A stretch of DNA of 64,000 nt from Leucobacter rhizosphaerae (GTDB lineage: Bacteria; Actinomycetota; Actinomycetes; Actinomycetales; Microbacteriaceae). The translations under genes and the position numbers were made by a program. Under the pieces are notes generated by a model, which was given only the letters and a program-made list of their open reading frames with translations, had not been told where the DNA came from and searched no databases. Position 1 is the stretch's first letter. Each line of letters opens with the position of its first letter. Below, in pieces: positions 31,754 to 40,319 of this stretch. The DNA lies in contig NZ_CP095043.1 of the NCBI RefSeq assembly GCF_022919175.1, positions 1,364,001 to 1,428,000 on the forward strand, in the 5' to 3' direction.

Positions 31754-32938
31754 CTACTGCGTCGGCGGGACGAAGAAGTCGCTGTTCATCACCATCAAGT
31801 CGTCGCGACTGAGGTCGTGGATCGAGCTCTTGCCGATGCCGAACATCGTCTCGCGGATGCCGTTCCGGAGAATATCGAGCACCTGGTACACGCCCTCCTC
31901 GCCCGACACCGCGAGGCCGTACAGGTACGCCCGACCGACGAACACCGCCTTGGCACCGAGGGCGAGGGTCTTCACGACATCGGATCCGCGGCGCACACCG
32001 CCGTCGGCCATCACGTCGATCTGGTCGCCCACGGCGTCCACGATGTAGGGGAGATAGCGCAGCGGCGACGGGCTGCCGTCAATGTTGTTTCCGCCGTGGT
32101 TCGAGACGGAGATGGCGTCGGCACCGAGGTCGACCGCCAGTTTGGCGTCGCGAATCGTGTTGATCCCCTTCACCATGAACTGTCCGCCCCAGAGATCACG
32201 GATCCACTTGATGTCGTCCCAGGTCGGGGCGGGCGTCCGTTCGAACTCCGCCCAGCCCACCCCGAACGTGGGGATGTCCGTCTTGTCGCGACCCCACAGG
32301 TTCGGTACCTTCACGTCCGGGATCCGGCCGTTGCGGAGGAAGTTCGAGAGGTAGCGCGGGCGGGCGAGCATCGACGGCCCGAACTGCATCATCGTCTTGA
32401 GGTCGATCTTCGACGGCGGCGCCGGGGGCACTCCCCAGTCACGGCGCGGGGTGTGCGACCAGTCGAGCGTCACGATGAGGGCCTTCGCCCCCTGCTCCTT
32501 CGCGTCGAGCACCCGCTTCTCGATCTGCTCCTTCGTCCCCACCCAGTAGAGCTGGAAGAAGACGTTCGAGTTCACCTCGAGCAGATCGGCGAGCGGATCG
32601 GTCGCCCAGGAGCTCAGGCCCATCGCGGTGCCGTGCCGCTCGGCGGCGCGGGCCGCGGCGACCTCTCCGCCGGGGTGCACGGCCTGCGCACCCACCGGCG
32701 AGACGATGACCGGGAAGTCGAGGTCCGCGCCGAGGATCCGGGTGCGCATGTCGAAGGTCGTGGGGCGATCGAAGATCGTCGGTGAGAACCCGAGTTCGCG
32801 GAACGCCTGCTCGTTGTCGGCAGGCGTCAGTCCCTGCTCGTTCCCCGCTTTGATCGCCAGCCAGACCGGCTTCGGCAGCCGGCGCTGCGCCATCCGCTCC
32901 GCTTCCGCGAGGTTCTTGAACGGGACTCGAGTCTTCAT
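31754..32938 (-). CDS. FMN-dependent alpha-hydroxy-acid dehydrogenase family protein, MftD-like
   Basis: A 394-residue FMN protein. The active-site His281 is in SNHGGNNIDGSPSPLR. Most lactate and glycolate oxidases have an Arg after HGG or HGA that holds the substrate carboxylate, but here it is Asn, exactly as in MftD, which oxidatively deaminates pre-mycofactocin. Other MftD-like stretches are RLPKPVWLAIKAGNEQGLT, QAVHPGGEVAAARAAERHGT and FFQLYWVG. FMN-binding ADGGVRRG (311-318) is intact. ATG 32938 follows GGAG by four bases; an upstream extension of the frame lacks protein character. No mftA, mftB or mftC is visible in the window, so its substrate may be another peptide, amine or acid. 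Confidence 0.8.
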   Translation of the reverse strand: MKTRVPFKNLAEAERMAQRRLPKPVWLAIKAGNEQGLTPADNEQAFRELGFSPTIFDRPTTFDMRTRILGADLDFPVIVSPVGAQAVHPGGEVAAARAAERHGTAMGLSSWATDPLADLLEVNSNVFFQLYWVGTKEQIEKRVLDAKEQGAKALIVTLDWSHTPRRDWGVPPAPPSKIDLKTMMQFGPSMLARPRYLSNFLRNGRIPDVKVPNLWGRDKTDIPTFGVGWAEFERTPAPTWDDIKWIRDLWGGQFMVKGINTIRDAKLAVDLGADAISVSNHGGNNIDGSPSPLRYLPYIVDAVGDQIDVMADGGVRRGSDVVKTLALGAKAVFVGRAYLYGLAVSGEEGVYQVLDILRNGIRETMFGIGKSSIHDLSRDDLMVMNSDFFVPPTQ

Positions 32939-33051
32939 GTCGCTCCATCTCCATTGATCTGGTGGTCTCCCCCGGCACTGCCGGACCGGAATCCTGCTAC
33001 CCTGCCGCGTCTCGGATCCGGATCTAATCCACGTTAGATTTCGGGGGTACA

Positions 33052-33079
33052 TTGACCACTATCTACGATTAGTTAGAAT
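33052..33079 (+). promoter_or_regulatory. promoter of the Orn/Lys/Arg-decarboxylase-family gene
   Basis: TTGACC (33052-33057) and TAGAAT (33074-33079) are separated by 16 bases. Transcription would start near 33086, just ahead of the palindrome at 33092-33108, a classic repressor position. Confidence 0.5.
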
Positions 33080-33091
33080 ATTTCAAGACGA

Positions 33092-33122
33092 ACATTTAGA
33101 GTAAATGTATCTGAAATGTAAC
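33092..33122. promoter_or_regulatory. operator-like palindrome and AAATGTAAC box
   Basis: ACATTTA-GAG-TAAATGT (33092-33108) is a perfect inverted repeat with a three-base centre. It is followed by AAATGTAAC at 33114-33122, identical to boxes in the other divergent gap at 26.3 kb. The location right behind a promoter suggests repression. Confidence 0.55.
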
Positions 33123-33177
33123 GATCGATAAACCTCGGAGCGCACCGGCGCATCCGATCGCAACGATGGAGTTGGAA

Positions 33178-34734
33178 ATGCCGCCCACAGAATTCCGCCG
33201 CCCCACCCCTGCCCAGGACGAGACCCCCTACGCCACCGCCCTCGACGCCCATGCGCGCCGGGACACCCTCAACCTCATGGTCCCGGGTCACGGCGCCACG
33301 ACCGACGGGCTCGCGGCCGAACTCGCCGAGTTCTGCGGCGAGCGCGCGCTCGCCATGGACATCCCGCCACTGATCGACGGCATCGACGTCGGCCCGGCGT
33401 CCCCCCTGGTGCAGGCGACGCGCCTCGCCGCACATGCGTGGGGCGCACGGCGCACCTGGTTCCTCGCGAACGGCGCATCCCAGGCGAATCGCATGGCGAC
33501 GCTCGCGGTGGCCAGCCTCGGCATGGGCGGCACCGTCGTCGCGCAGCGGAGCGCGCATTCGAGCTTCATCGACGGCGTGCTCATCGGAGATCTCACGCCC
33601 CGGTTCGTGCTGCCGAGCATCGATCAGGACCGCGGGATCAACCACGGCGTCACCGCTGAGGCGCTCGACGCCGAGCTCCGTGCCGCTCGGGCCGATCGTG
33701 CGGAGGTCGCCGCGGTCTACATCATCTCTCCCAGCTACTTCGGGGCCGTCGCAGACATCCCAGCGCTCGCCCGAGTCGCGCACGAGCACGGCGTCCCCTT
33801 GATCGTCGACGGGGCCTGGGGATCGCACTTCGGCTTTCACCCGGAGCTGCCCGAGTCGCCCACGCGACTGGGGGCCGACCTCACCGTCTCCAGCACGCAC
33901 AAACTCGGCGGGAGTCTGACGCAGTCGGCCATGCTGCACCTCTCCGACGGTCCCTACGCCGACGCTCTCGAACCGCTGCTCGAGCGCGCCTACATGCTCA
34001 CCCAGTCGACGAGCGCGAGCGCGCTTCTGCTCGGCTCCCTGGACGTGGCGCGGCACGCCCTGACGCAGGGCACCGACGCTATCGGCGCCACGATCGCGCA
34101 CCTCTCGGCGTTCCGGGAGCGCCTCCGCGCGGACGGCCGGTTCCCGATCATCTCGGACGGCTTCGGCGCCTTCCCGGACATCGTCGCGCACGATCCCCTG
34201 CGTGTCTCCATCGACGTCGCGAGCACCGGGCTCACCGGCCACCGGGTGCGCGACCTCCTCGGCTCCGAGTTCGGCATCTTCCTCGAGATCTCGACCGTGC
34301 ACGCGATCGTGGTCTTCGTCGGGCCCGGCAAACTCCCCGACCTCACGCGGCTCGAGCGGGCGCTCGGCGCCATCGCAGACCGCGCTGCGGCCGCGTCCGA
34401 CGCGACAGCGGCGGCGGCAGCGGAGCACGGGGCACCCCTCGCCATTCCCGAGCTGCCGTCGCCCGGGCCACTGTCCATGCGCCCGCGCAGTGCCTACTTC
34501 GCGCGCCACGAGACCGTCGATGCGGCCGAGGCCATCGGCCGCATCTCGGCGGACTCCCTGGCGGCGTATCCTCCGGGGATCCCGAACGTCATTCCCGGCG
34601 AGGAGATCACGGCGGCCACCGTCGGGTTCCTGCAGGCCGTGGCGGCCTCGCCGATCGGTTACGTGCGCGGAGCACTCGACGCGGCGGTGTCCCGCTTCCG
34701 CGTCGTCGCCCGCTCCGACGACGACGGGGTCTGA
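33178..34734 (+). CDS. Orn/Lys/Arg decarboxylase-family PLP enzyme
   Basis: A 518-residue fold-type I PLP protein. It has the N-terminal MVPGHG motif and GASQANRMATLAVASLG for phosphate binding. LIVDGAWGSHFGFHPELP supplies the PLP-pairing Asp and SSTHKLGGSLTQSA the Schiff-base Lys. The C-terminal domain contains LAAYPPGIPNVIPGEEI, characteristic of Orn/Lys/Arg decarboxylases. The length suits the compact Gram-positive type without a wing domain. ATG 33178 is chosen because GGAG lies six bases upstream, whereas ATG 33166 has none. It is divergent from the MftD-like operon and carries its own promoter and operator. It may decarboxylate a basic amino acid or an analogue. Confidence 0.83.
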   Translation: MPPTEFRRPTPAQDETPYATALDAHARRDTLNLMVPGHGATTDGLAAELAEFCGERALAMDIPPLIDGIDVGPASPLVQATRLAAHAWGARRTWFLANGASQANRMATLAVASLGMGGTVVAQRSAHSSFIDGVLIGDLTPRFVLPSIDQDRGINHGVTAEALDAELRAARADRAEVAAVYIISPSYFGAVADIPALARVAHEHGVPLIVDGAWGSHFGFHPELPESPTRLGADLTVSSTHKLGGSLTQSAMLHLSDGPYADALEPLLERAYMLTQSTSASALLLGSLDVARHALTQGTDAIGATIAHLSAFRERLRADGRFPIISDGFGAFPDIVAHDPLRVSIDVASTGLTGHRVRDLLGSEFGIFLEISTVHAIVVFVGPGKLPDLTRLERALGAIADRAAAASDATAAAAAEHGAPLAIPELPSPGPLSMRPRSAYFARHETVDAAEAIGRISADSLAAYPPGIPNVIPGEEITAATVGFLQAVAASPIGYVRGALDAAVSRFRVVARSDDDGV

Positions 34735-34860
34735 GTTCCGGCACGCGAGCGGATGAGCGCGCTCCGGTCTGCGGCTCGTGACAGGCTGGACGTGATCCGG
34801 CGCGCTCGATCCCACCCCCGTGCCGCGCCCGACCCGACGCACGCAGCACTGGAGGACCGC

Positions 34861-35721
34861 ATGCCCGAACCCATCGCCGGCGTCGAGTATCTGGCTGCCC
34901 CTGACGGCCTGCCCGCCTTCGCGCAGGCGAACGGCCTCGTGTACACCCCGACAGCGGCTCCCCCGGCGCTCGGCGCGGGACTGTGGGAGCAGGCGTCGAA
35001 CGGCACCGTGCGTGATCGGGTGAGCGGGCCCGGGTGGGAAGCCGGGCGGATCACCGGCGGCAACCGATCCGCCTCGCGCACGGAGCAGCGCGGCGGATGG
35101 ACCGTCACCACCTCGGTGAGCGTCTCCACGCCGGAGCGCAGCATCGAGCTCGGCTACCTGGCGATCACCCTGCCGCGGCGGCTCCCCCAGATGATCCTCG
35201 ACGCACGGTCCAACGACCGCGGGCCGTTCTCGAGTCTCCTGCACCGACCCCGGGGCGATCAGGTGCTCTCGCTCGAGGGTGACTTCGACCGTCACTTCCG
35301 CCTCTACGTACCGACCGGCTACGAGCGCGACGCGCTGTACGTCTTCACCCCCGACCTCATGGCCCTGTGCATCGACGAGACTGGCGACCTCGATATCGAG
35401 ATCCGGGACGACCAGCTCATCGTGACGAAACCCGGCGGATTCGATCTGCACGCCCTCGCCACCTGGCAGCGCTTCGCGCACATCCGCGAGACCGTGGGTC
35501 GGCTGGCCTGGAACCAGACCGATCGCTACGTCGACGATCGAGCGCAGCCGCCCCGGCTGGGGTTCGACGCCGCCGGCCCGGGCGAGGTCGCGGCGGGCGG
35601 GCAGCGCCTGCGCAAGCGGGTGCCGCGGATCGTCTGGGTTGTGGTGGGCACCTTCGCCACGGTGCTGCTCGTGATCGGCGGGGTCGCGGCGGTCATCCTG
35701 TCGCAGATCTTCCTCCGCTGA
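34861..35721 (+). CDS. uncharacterised protein with C-terminal membrane anchor
   Basis: A 286-residue protein of unknown function. Residues 1 to about 240 look like a soluble beta-rich domain (for example RSIELGYLAITLPRRLPQ and DRHFRLYVPTGYERDALYVF). A basic stretch (RLRKRVPR) then leads into one hydrophobic segment (IVWVVVGTFATVLLVIGGVA) at the C-terminus, as in tail-anchored proteins. ATG 34861 is chosen for the GGAGG eight bases upstream; longer starts lack a ribosome site. The next gene follows after about 110 bases in the same direction. I recognise no catalytic motif. Confidence 0.75.
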   Translation: MPEPIAGVEYLAAPDGLPAFAQANGLVYTPTAAPPALGAGLWEQASNGTVRDRVSGPGWEAGRITGGNRSASRTEQRGGWTVTTSVSVSTPERSIELGYLAITLPRRLPQMILDARSNDRGPFSSLLHRPRGDQVLSLEGDFDRHFRLYVPTGYERDALYVFTPDLMALCIDETGDLDIEIRDDQLIVTKPGGFDLHALATWQRFAHIRETVGRLAWNQTDRYVDDRAQPPRLGFDAAGPGEVAAGGQRLRKRVPRIVWVVVGTFATVLLVIGGVAAVILSQIFLR

Positions 35722-35834
35722 TCCCGGCCTGCTGGTGCAGGACCGCAGCACCCCGGCATCACCGACCCCGCATCCACGTCCACCGCCCAGCCGAACATGG
35801 CAGAGTGGACCCACGGACCGAACCGGAGGACCAC

Positions 35835-36254
35835 GTGAAGATCGCCGCAGCATTCCTGGCCGACGCCGCGAACGTCCGCGAGGGCACCCTCGGGGTGCTC
35901 TCGGGCTTCATCAATACGATCAATCGTGACACCTACCCCGCCCCGCTCGGCGCCACGCTCGTGGTCGTCGTGGAGTACGACGAGAACGAGGCGCGGCGGG
36001 GCGATCCCGAGCGCACCTTCCGCGCCCGCTGCGAGCCCTCCGTCGGCGGCGCCGAGGTCTTCAGCCTCGAGGGCACGTTCAGCCTCGGCGGGGGCAATGA
36101 CAGCTTCGGGTACATCCCGATGGTGTTCGCCCTCGCCGACGCGCAGGTGCCGATGCCCGGCAGCTACCGGATCATCTTCGAGGGCACCGGGCTCGCGCGG
36201 GTCGACGTGCGCTTCTACGCGAATGCGACCTCCCTGCCCGACTTCGACGAGTGA
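35835..36254 (+). CDS. uncharacterised conserved-type small protein
   Basis: A 139-residue protein starting at GTG 35835 with GGAGG five bases upstream. It reads KIAAAFLADAANVREGTLGV and ends with VDVRFYANATSLPDFDE. The many alternating hydrophobic residues suggest a single beta-sandwich domain. There is no signal peptide or membrane segment. A long in-frame extension upstream overlaps the preceding gene and is rejected. Similar stand-alone proteins occur in many actinobacteria, but I know of no assigned role. Confidence 0.75.
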   Translation: MKIAAAFLADAANVREGTLGVLSGFINTINRDTYPAPLGATLVVVVEYDENEARRGDPERTFRARCEPSVGGAEVFSLEGTFSLGGGNDSFGYIPMVFALADAQVPMPGSYRIIFEGTGLARVDVRFYANATSLPDFDE

Positions 36255-36317
36255 TCGGGGCGCGTGCGCTCGGGTGGTGACCGGGGCGCGAGCGGCACCC
36301 CGTGAGAGACTGGTCGA

Positions 36318-37085
36318 ATGACTGCTCTGCCGCGCCTCGTCGCGTTCGACCTCGACGACACCCTGGCCCCCTCGAAGTCCGCGGTCGACCCGCGAATGCT
36401 CCGCGCCTTCGCCGCACTGCTCGACCGCACCACCGTCGCCGTGATCTCCGGCGGCAACTTCGAGCAGTTCGAGACGCAGCTCGTCTCTCGACTCGACGGC
36501 ATCGACGAGGCGTCGCTCGAACGCCTGCACCTGCTGCCGACGTGCGGCACCCGCTACGAGCGCCGGGAGCAGGGCGCGTGGCGCACGGTCTACCGCGAGC
36601 ACCTCGATCCCGAGCAGCGTTCGGCCGCCCTCGCGGCACTCCGCGAGGAGGCTGAACGACTCGGGCTCTGGGAGACGTCGCCGTGGGGTGAGATCCTCGA
36701 GGATCGCGGCTCGCAGGTCACGTTCTCCGCGCTCGGGCAGCGTGCCCCGGTCGCCCCGAAGCACGCGTGGGATCCGGATGGCCGCAAGAAGAACGCCTTG
36801 CGCGCCGCGGTCGCTGCACGACTGCCCGAGCTGGAGGTGCGCAGCGGCGGATCCACCTCGGTCGACATCACGCGGCGCGGGATCGACAAGGCCTACGGCA
36901 TGCGCAAGCTCGAAGAGCACACGGGGATCCCGCTCGACGACATGCTGTTCGTCGGAGACCGGCTCGACCCGGACGGCAACGACTACCCGGTGAAAGCGCT
37001 CGGGGTCGCCTGCCACGCCGTCACCGGCTGGGAGGACACGGCGGAGTTCCTAGAACAGCTCCTCGCGGACGGCTCCGCGCGGTAG
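36318..37085 (+). CDS. HAD-superfamily hydrolase, subclass IIB (Cof/phosphomannomutase-like)
   Basis: A 255-residue phosphatase-type protein. Motif I is FDLDDTLAPS with the nucleophile Asp11 and the acid Asp13. Motif II is VISGG and motif IV is LFVGDRLDPDGND. The cap between motifs II and III is of type IIB. ITRRGIDKAYGMRKLEEHTG carries the motif III Lys. Relatives are sugar phosphatases and eukaryotic-type phosphomannomutases. No ribosome site is seen. GAGACT lies six bases before the ATG, so it may be leaderless. It is convergent with mqo. Confidence 0.85.
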   Translation: MTALPRLVAFDLDDTLAPSKSAVDPRMLRAFAALLDRTTVAVISGGNFEQFETQLVSRLDGIDEASLERLHLLPTCGTRYERREQGAWRTVYREHLDPEQRSAALAALREEAERLGLWETSPWGEILEDRGSQVTFSALGQRAPVAPKHAWDPDGRKKNALRAAVAARLPELEVRSGGSTSVDITRRGIDKAYGMRKLEEHTGIPLDDMLFVGDRLDPDGNDYPVKALGVACHAVTGWEDTAEFLEQLLADGSAR

Positions 37086-37177
37086 GACGGGCACTGCGCG
37101 ACCGCGCGGGATCGCGCGTGCCGCGCCGGCTCGACGGCACCGCTCCGAGGAGCCGCGCCGTCGCTCCCGAAACCGGG

Positions 37178-38674
37178 TCAGGCCGACTCGACCGCGCGTC
37201 GGCTCAGCCCGAGCACCTCGGACGTCGCCGCCAGCGAGGCGCGTGCCGCCTCGGGGTCGCCGTTGAGGCCGGTGCCGAGCGACGGCACCTGCGCGGTGAA
37301 GGTCTTGCTCCACTCGCCGGCGTACTGCTCGGGGAAGCACTTCTCGAGGACTCCGAGCATGGCGTACACCGCGGTGGACGCACCCGGCGAGGCGCCGAGG
37401 AGCCCGGCGATCGAGCCCTCGGCTCCGGTGATGACCTCCGTGCCGAACTGCAGGATGCCACCCTTCTCGGGGTCCTTCTTCATGACCTGGACGCGCTGGC
37501 CCGCGGTGATCATCTCCCAGTCCGCGGTGCGCGCCGTGGGCATGTACTCGCGGAGCGTGTTCATCTGCGTCTCGCGGCTCGCCATGAGCTCACCCGCGAG
37601 GTACTTCTCCAGCGACCACTGCGTCAGGCCGACCTTGAGCATCGGGCCGATGTTGTGGGCGCGGATCGAGCCCGGCAGATCCCACCAGGAGCCCTTCTTC
37701 AGGAAGTTCGGGCTGAACCCGGCGTACGGGCCGAAGAGGATGCTCTCCTTACCGTCGACGACCCGGGTGTCGAGGTGCGGCACCGACATCGGCGGCGCAC
37801 CCACGGCGGCCTTGCCGTAGACCTTGGCCTTGTGCTGCGCCACGATCTCGGGGTTGTCGGTCTTCAGGAACTTGCCGCTGATCGGGAACCCGCCGAACCC
37901 GCTGATCTCGGGGATCTTGGACGACTGCAGCAGCGACAGCGCGCCGCCGCCCGCGCCGACGAACACGAACTTCGCGTTCACGACCTGCTTGCCGTAGCCG
38001 GCGAGGTTGCGCACGAACACGTCCCACGTGCCATCGGCCCGGCGCTTGAGCTTGCGCACCTGGTGGCCGAGGTGGAGCTTCGCTCCCTGGGAGACGAGGT
38101 AGTCGAAGAGCTGGTGCGTGACGGCGCCGAAGTCGACGTCGGTGCCGCTCTCGGAGCGGGTCGCGGCGAAGACCTCGTCCTTGGAGCGACGATCGACGAG
38201 GAGCGGGGCCCACTCGGCGATCTGCGCGGGATCGTCGCTGAACTCCATGTCGGCGAAGAGCGGCTCGTCCTTCAGGATCTCGAAGCGGCGACGCAGGTAG
38301 TCAACGTTCGCCTCGCCCCGCACGAACGTCATGTGCGGGGTCGGGTTGATGAAGGTCGAGGGGTCTCCGAGGATCCCCTTCTGCACGAGCGTCGACCACC
38401 ACTGGCGGGAGAGCTGGAACTGCTCGTTGATGTCGATCGCCTTTGCAGGGGACAGGCTGCCGTCCGCGGCCTCGGGCATGTAGTTCAGCTCGCAGAGTGC
38501 CGCGTGGCCGGTGCCCGCGTTGTTCCAGGCGTTGGTGCTCTCGGTCGCCACCGCGGTGCGGGATTCGAAGACCTCGATCGACCAGTCCGGCTGCACCTGC
38601 TTGATCAGGGTGCCGAGGGTTGCGCTCATCACGCCGCCACCGATGAGGACGACATCTACCGTGTTTTTACTCAC
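37178..38674 (-). CDS. mqo: malate:quinone oxidoreductase
   Basis: Membrane-associated FAD enzyme that oxidises malate to oxaloacetate and reduces quinone in the TCA cycle. The protein of about 498 residues has the N-terminal FAD motif VVLIGGGVMSATLG and family segments NAGTGHAALCELNY and PISGKFLKTDNPEIV. The start is GTG 38674. A TTG three codons upstream lies against a TAGACT hexamer, which ends eight bases before the GTG, so the mRNA is leaderless or nearly so. It is convergent with the HAD gene; the gap holds a GC-rich hairpin but no T-run. Confidence 0.95.
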   Translation of the reverse strand: MSKNTVDVVLIGGGVMSATLGTLIKQVQPDWSIEVFESRTAVATESTNAWNNAGTGHAALCELNYMPEAADGSLSPAKAIDINEQFQLSRQWWSTLVQKGILGDPSTFINPTPHMTFVRGEANVDYLRRRFEILKDEPLFADMEFSDDPAQIAEWAPLLVDRRSKDEVFAATRSESGTDVDFGAVTHQLFDYLVSQGAKLHLGHQVRKLKRRADGTWDVFVRNLAGYGKQVVNAKFVFVGAGGGALSLLQSSKIPEISGFGGFPISGKFLKTDNPEIVAQHKAKVYGKAAVGAPPMSVPHLDTRVVDGKESILFGPYAGFSPNFLKKGSWWDLPGSIRAHNIGPMLKVGLTQWSLEKYLAGELMASRETQMNTLREYMPTARTADWEMITAGQRVQVMKKDPEKGGILQFGTEVITGAEGSIAGLLGASPGASTAVYAMLGVLEKCFPEQYAGEWSKTFTAQVPSLGTGLNGDPEAARASLAATSEVLGLSRRAVESA

Positions 38675-38692
38675 GATCCGCAAGTCTACCTC

Positions 38693-40027
38693 TCATTCGT
38701 TGCGTGCCAATCCAGCTGCGCCTCGCGCCTGGTGGAGCGTCTCGGCGCGCGCGTCGATGAGCGCGGTGTACCCCAGCCGCGTCGCCTCGCTCGAACGCTG
38801 CGCACCGCCGACGACCGGGCGGATCTCACCGGCCAGGCTGATCTCCCCGAACGCAGCAAGGTCGTGCGGGAGCGGCCGGTCGGAGATCGCCGAGAGAACC
38901 GCGAGGGCGATCGCCAGATCGGCCGCCGGCTCCGAGAGCTTGACGCCGCCGACCGTGGAGACGTACACGTCTTGATCGTGGAGGCGTGCCCCCACGCGGC
39001 GCTCGAGCACCGCGAGGATCATGGCGACGCGAGACGGGTCCACCCCGCTCGTCACGCGCCGCGGGTTCGGAGTGGCGCTCTTCGCCACGAGCGCCTGCAC
39101 CTCGACCGGCAGCGCCCGGCGACCCTCCATCGCCACGGTGGCGCAGGTGCCGCTCACCGGGGCCGTCGTGCGACTCAGGAACAGCCCGCTCGGATCCGCG
39201 ACCTCACTGATGCCCGCGCCCGTCATTTCGAAGCAGCCGATCTCGTCCGTCGGACCGTAGCGGTTCTTCAGGGTGCGGAGGAATCGAAGGGCCGACTGCC
39301 GGTCCCCCTCGAAGTGGCAGACGACGTCGACGAGGTGCTCGAGCAGTCGCGGGCCGGCCACTGAGCCGTCTTTCGTGACGTGGCCGACCAGGATCACGGG
39401 GGTGCCGCGCTCCTTCGCGACCCGGATCAGCGCCGCCGCGACCTCGCGCACCTGGGCGGGGCCGCCCGCGCCGCCGTCGACCTGGTCGCTCGCCAGGGTC
39501 TGCACGGAATCGACGATCACGAGCGCGGGATCGACCGCCTCGATGTGTCCGAGCACCGTGGCGAGGTCCGTCTCACTCGCCAGGTAGAGGGAATCGCGCA
39601 GCGACCCGGTGCGCTCCGCGCGCATGCGGATCTGCCCGGTCGACTCCTCACCGCTCACGTAGAGCACGCGGGCACCGGACGCGGCGCCCCGCGCGGCAGC
39701 ATCGAGCAGCAGGGTGGACTTGCCGACCCCCGGCTCCCCCGAGAACAGGATCGCGGCGCCCGGCACCACACCCCCGCCCAGCACCCGGTCGAGCTCGCCG
39801 ATGCCGGTGGGCTGGTGCCGCACCGCGTCGACCTGGAGATCGGTGATGGGACGCGCCTCGCGGCCCGCCGTCGGCGCAGCCGCTCGAGTCGTGCGCGCGA
39901 GTGTGGCCTTCGCGGCGCCGACCTCCTGCACGGTGCCCCACTGCTGGCACTCTCCGCACCGGCCGACCCACTTCGAGGTCTGCCAGCCGCACTCGGCGCA
40001 GGTGTATCCGCCACTCGTTTTTGCCAT
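38693..40027 (-). CDS. radA: DNA repair protein RadA
   Basis: A 444-residue RecA-like ATPase acting in branch migration during recombination repair. The N-terminal zinc finger is complete: Cys10, Cys13, Cys24 and Cys27 in CAECGWQTSKWVGRCGEC. Walker A is GEPGVGKST (97-105). The RadA-specific KNRYG motif is present (KNRYGPTDEIG). The C-terminal Lon-protease-like domain is seen in EVQALVAKSATPNPRRVTSG. The start ATG has no ribosome site; TAGGCT lies six bases upstream, so the mRNA is probably leaderless. It lies directly upstream of mqo on the same strand. Confidence 0.97.
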   Translation of the reverse strand: MAKTSGGYTCAECGWQTSKWVGRCGECQQWGTVQEVGAAKATLARTTRAAAPTAGREARPITDLQVDAVRHQPTGIGELDRVLGGGVVPGAAILFSGEPGVGKSTLLLDAAARGAASGARVLYVSGEESTGQIRMRAERTGSLRDSLYLASETDLATVLGHIEAVDPALVIVDSVQTLASDQVDGGAGGPAQVREVAAALIRVAKERGTPVILVGHVTKDGSVAGPRLLEHLVDVVCHFEGDRQSALRFLRTLKNRYGPTDEIGCFEMTGAGISEVADPSGLFLSRTTAPVSGTCATVAMEGRRALPVEVQALVAKSATPNPRRVTSGVDPSRVAMILAVLERRVGARLHDQDVYVSTVGGVKLSEPAADLAIALAVLSAISDRPLPHDLAAFGEISLAGEIRPVVGGAQRSSEATRLGYTALIDARAETLHQARGAAGLARNE

Positions 40028-40033
40028 GGGGTG

Positions 40034-40039
40034 AGCCTA
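40034..40039 (-). promoter_or_regulatory. -10 element of a probable leaderless radA promoter
   Basis: TAGGCT on the minus strand ends six bases before the ATG of radA. There is no room for a ribosome binding site. Confidence 0.5.
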
Positions 40040-40113
40040 GCGGCGACCACCGACACGCGGGTTTCGCGGGCTCCAATTCGCAATCCGCGACCGAATCCTC
40101 TAGGCTTTTCCGC

Positions 40114-40204
40114 GGTGACGTGTCCGAGCGGCCGAAGGTGCAACTCTCGAAAAGTTGTGTAGGGTAACCCCCTACCGTGGGTTCAAATCCCACCGTCACC
40201 GCCA
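40114..40204 (+). tRNA. tRNA-Ser (anticodon CGA)
   Basis: The acceptor stem GGTGACG pairs with CGTCACC, followed by discriminator G and an encoded CCA. The anticodon arm is CAACT-CTCGAAA-AGTTG, giving CGA, which reads UCG. A long variable arm (GTAGGGTAACCCCCTAC) and the T arm GTGGGTTCAAATCCCAC complete a class II serine tRNA of 91 bases including CCA. Confidence 0.95.
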
Positions 40205-40207
40205 CCA

Positions 40208-40253
40208 GAAACCCCCGCAGATCCCTCTCCAGCATTGGGATCGCGGGGGTTTC
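40208..40253 (+). terminator. terminator after tRNA-Ser
   Basis: GAAACCCCCGC-A-GATCCC pairs with GGGATC-GCGGGGGTTTC: 17 pairs with one bulge and an 11-base loop, starting four bases after the tRNA. The descending arm ends in TTTCTTCG. It separates the tRNA from the kdp region. Confidence 0.8.
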
Positions 40254-40319
40254 TTCGTTGCGGTTCGGTGACACCGCACCGCACCCAGGGCGCGAATCCA
40301 GGCACCTCTCGTAAGCAAA

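Noticed and set aside
28955..33052. Complete mycofactocin biosynthesis cluster
   Set aside because: I searched the gaps and neighbouring frames for an mftA-like peptide (ending in VY), an mftB chaperone and a radical SAM CxxxCxxC protein and found none. Only MftD-like and GMC genes are present.
33073..35853. 926-codon open frame on the minus strand opposite the Orn/Lys/Arg-decarboxylase-family gene
   Set aside because: Low-complexity Arg/Gly/Asp-rich product with no recognisable domain. The plus strand encodes clear PLP-enzyme motifs with a good ribosome site.
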